NCBI GenBank assembly: GCA_964621215.1
Contig: CAZULF010000097.1
Location: 1-7,861, forward strand
Length of the DNA stretch: 7,861 nucleotides
Source of the DNA: CAZULF01 sp964621215
GTDB lineage: Bacteria > Pseudomonadota > Gammaproteobacteria > UBA1113
Reading direction: 5' to 3'
In this document: positions 6,728 to 7,861 of the stretch, piece after piece
How positions within the stretch are numbered: the stretch's first letter is position 1
Layout of the letters: each line of letters opens with the position of its first letter
The notes under the pieces: generated by a model
The model's database searches: none
Told to the model about the DNA's origin: nothing
The model's input: the letters and a program-made list of their open reading frames with translations, nothing else
Program-made: the position numbers and the translations under genes

Positions 6728-6798
6728 CGTCCCGCGGCTTGTCCGCGGGACCCAGAACCCATCGAACAGCCTGGATCCCGCGGACAAGCCGCGGGACG
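6728..6798. repeat. Inverted pair of GC-rich palindromes (probable dispersed MITE/REP-like element)
   Basis: Two 28-base arms (6728-6755 and 6771-6798) are reverse complements with one mismatch (6751 against 6775) around a 15-base loop. Each arm holds its own palindrome, TCCCGCGG-CTTGT-CCGCGGGA and its complement, with 8-9 bp stems and 5-base loops. Similarity between the ends continues a few bases outwards (ctcgac on one side, ctcg on the complement of the other). The GC-rich block contrasts sharply with the AT-rich spacer. Similar CTGGATCCCGCGG...GCGGGA palindromes are dispersed in genomes of several intracellular bacteria, so this is probably one copy of a repeat family; only one copy is in the window. 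It lies between perM and hda. No T-run follows on the minus strand, so it is not a standard intrinsic terminator, but it could fold in the mRNA. Confidence 0.85.
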
Positions 6799-6829
6799 AG
6801 GGAATATAAGGATAAAGTTAATTGATATT

Positions 6830-7861
6830 TCATGCTTTATACAGTTGGCTATTCATATAACGTTGACGTAAATGTCGCACAAAAACCATGATGACAGCCG
6901 CAACCGGTAATGCCAGCAAGATACCAAAGAAACCAAACAAATGACCACCAATCAATATGGCAAAAATCACAGCGACCGGGTGTAAACCGATTCTGTCGCC
7001 CACTAACACTGGCGTTAATACTGAGGCTTCAATACTTTGTGCGACGATAAATACAATAACAACATAGATACAATGTAAGATATCACCGAATTGAAAGATA
7101 GCGGCAATCAATGCAGCACCAATACCGACGATAAAACCGAGGTACGGTACAATACATAATATGCCCGCAAGCAAACCAATCAACAATCCCATTTTTAAAC
7201 CGATGATGGTCAGGCCTAATGAATAAAGAAAGCCTAAGGCTAACATTACTAATAATTGCCCACGCAAGAATGCACCTAATACACCGTCGCATTCCGTGAA
7301 TAATTGAATAATGGCCTGTTCACTGCGGCGAGGTAATAAATTATGTAACCCTTTAGTGACCTTATCCCAATCGCGTAATAAGTAAAAAATCACTACGGGA
7401 ATAATGAGCAAATTAGCGAACCATACTGCTAATGTTTTACTGGAGCTAAATAAAGTTTTCCAAGCAACGGTGGCAATATTACCTGTTTGCGCTAAATTAG
7501 ACGTTAATACGTTTTTAAGACTATTGACATCAAACGTTGTGGTCACACCTAAATGCTCATCTAACCAGGGTACCAATGTAGATTGAAGCCAAGCAATCAT
7601 ATCGGGAACTTTATCGATTAACTCCATCACCTGTTGTTGCAATAGTGGAATCAATATTCCCAAAAACAAAAGCACAATTAAGACAATTAGCACAAACACC
7701 ATAACTACCGCTAAAGTACGCGGTATTTTTAATGCTTGTAGGCGATTAACTATCGGATCAAAAAGATAAGCAATAATGGCTCCGGCCAAAAATGGAGTTA
7801 ACACCGGTGATAAAATATAAAGTAGAACTAAGCCAATAAGTAAGCCACCAGTCCACCACCA
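6830..7861 (-). CDS. perM: AI-2E family transporter, PerM-like; 5' end outside window
   Basis: An integral membrane protein of the PerM/AI-2E transporter (UPF0118) family; members include AI-2 exporters and Na+(Li+)/H+ antiporters, and the substrate here is unknown. The frame stays open from the stop (6830-6832) to the window edge, giving 343 visible residues. The GTG at 7802-7804 is internal, because the 19 codons before it encode typical family sequence (LLYILSPVLTPFLAG across the junction). Probably only a few N-terminal residues are missing from a protein of about 350-360. Seen: two N-terminal membrane segments, a soluble helical region (roughly visible residues 75-135), then hydrophobic segments with the family blocks FYLLRDWDK, ILCIVPYLGFIVG, LTPVLVGDRIGLHPVAV and GGHLFGFFGILLALP, and a basic C-terminus. 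It lies upstream of hda on the same strand with a 124-base gap holding the palindromic repeat. Confidence 0.92.
   Translation of the reverse strand, partial: WWWTGGLLIGLVLLYILSPVLTPFLAGAIIAYLFDPIVNRLQALKIPRTLAVVMVFVLIVLIVLLFLGILIPLLQQQVMELIDKVPDMIAWLQSTLVPWLDEHLGVTTTFDVNSLKNVLTSNLAQTGNIATVAWKTLFSSSKTLAVWFANLLIIPVVIFYLLRDWDKVTKGLHNLLPRRSEQAIIQLFTECDGVLGAFLRGQLLVMLALGFLYSLGLTIIGLKMGLLIGLLAGILCIVPYLGFIVGIGAALIAAIFQFGDILHCIYVVIVFIVAQSIEASVLTPVLVGDRIGLHPVAVIFAILIGGHLFGFFGILLALPVAAVIMVFVRHLRQRYMNSQLYKA

Noticed and set aside
6728..6798. Intrinsic terminator for perM
   Set aside because: The stems are strong, but no T-run follows on the minus strand, so a repeat element explains it better.
7083..7586. 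Short open frames of 60-69 codons overlapping perM
   Set aside because: They overlap family-conserved perM sequence in other frames and have no recognisable features.
7802..7804. GTG as the start of perM
   Set aside because: The frame continues upstream to the window edge with typical family membrane sequence, so the gene is simply cut by the window.

Overview
The window reads as chromosome of a gammaproteobacterium with an intracellular, amoeba- or host-associated life, most like the Legionellales/Coxiella side of the class. The reasons are the RlmD-RelA pair and the Hda and PerM genes, all with gammaproteobacterial protein sequences; a eukaryotic-type mitochondrial carrier (SLC25) gene, which in bacteria is known mainly from Legionella; an isoleucyl-tRNA synthetase of the eukaryote-like type 2; and a GC-rich palindromic spacer repeat in otherwise AT-rich DNA. 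The species cannot be named from the sequence.

Left block, minus strand (1-1533). Reading leftwards there is a 64-residue protein with one predicted membrane segment, then the 311-residue mitochondrial-carrier-family protein, then the start of isoleucyl-tRNA synthetase, whose 3' end is outside the window. Spacings are 36 and 14 bases, each gene has a recognisable ribosome-binding site, and no terminator is visible between them, so they look like one transcript. The carrier is the most unusual gene here and is a candidate effector delivered to host mitochondria.

The 284 bases at 1534-1817 hold no gene and must carry the divergent promoters.

Middle block, plus strand (1818-5985). A DEDDy 3'-5' exonuclease of the PolB-exonuclease-like family, the 23S rRNA m5U methyltransferase RlmD and the (p)ppGpp synthetase RelA form a tight operon: the first two genes overlap by 19 bases and the last two are 2 bases apart. 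RelA keeps its synthetase, TGS, zinc-finger and ACT regions but lacks about 50 residues of the helical linker found in the E. coli protein.

Right block, minus strand (5986-7861). hda, the DnaA-inactivating AAA+ protein, ends on the base next to the end of relA. Upstream of it, past a 71-base inverted repeat made of two GC-rich palindromes, is perM, an AI-2E-type membrane transporter whose first few codons lie outside the window. The middle and right blocks are housekeeping and growth-control genes. The novelty is mainly in the left block, in the shortened RelA linker and in the palindromic repeat.
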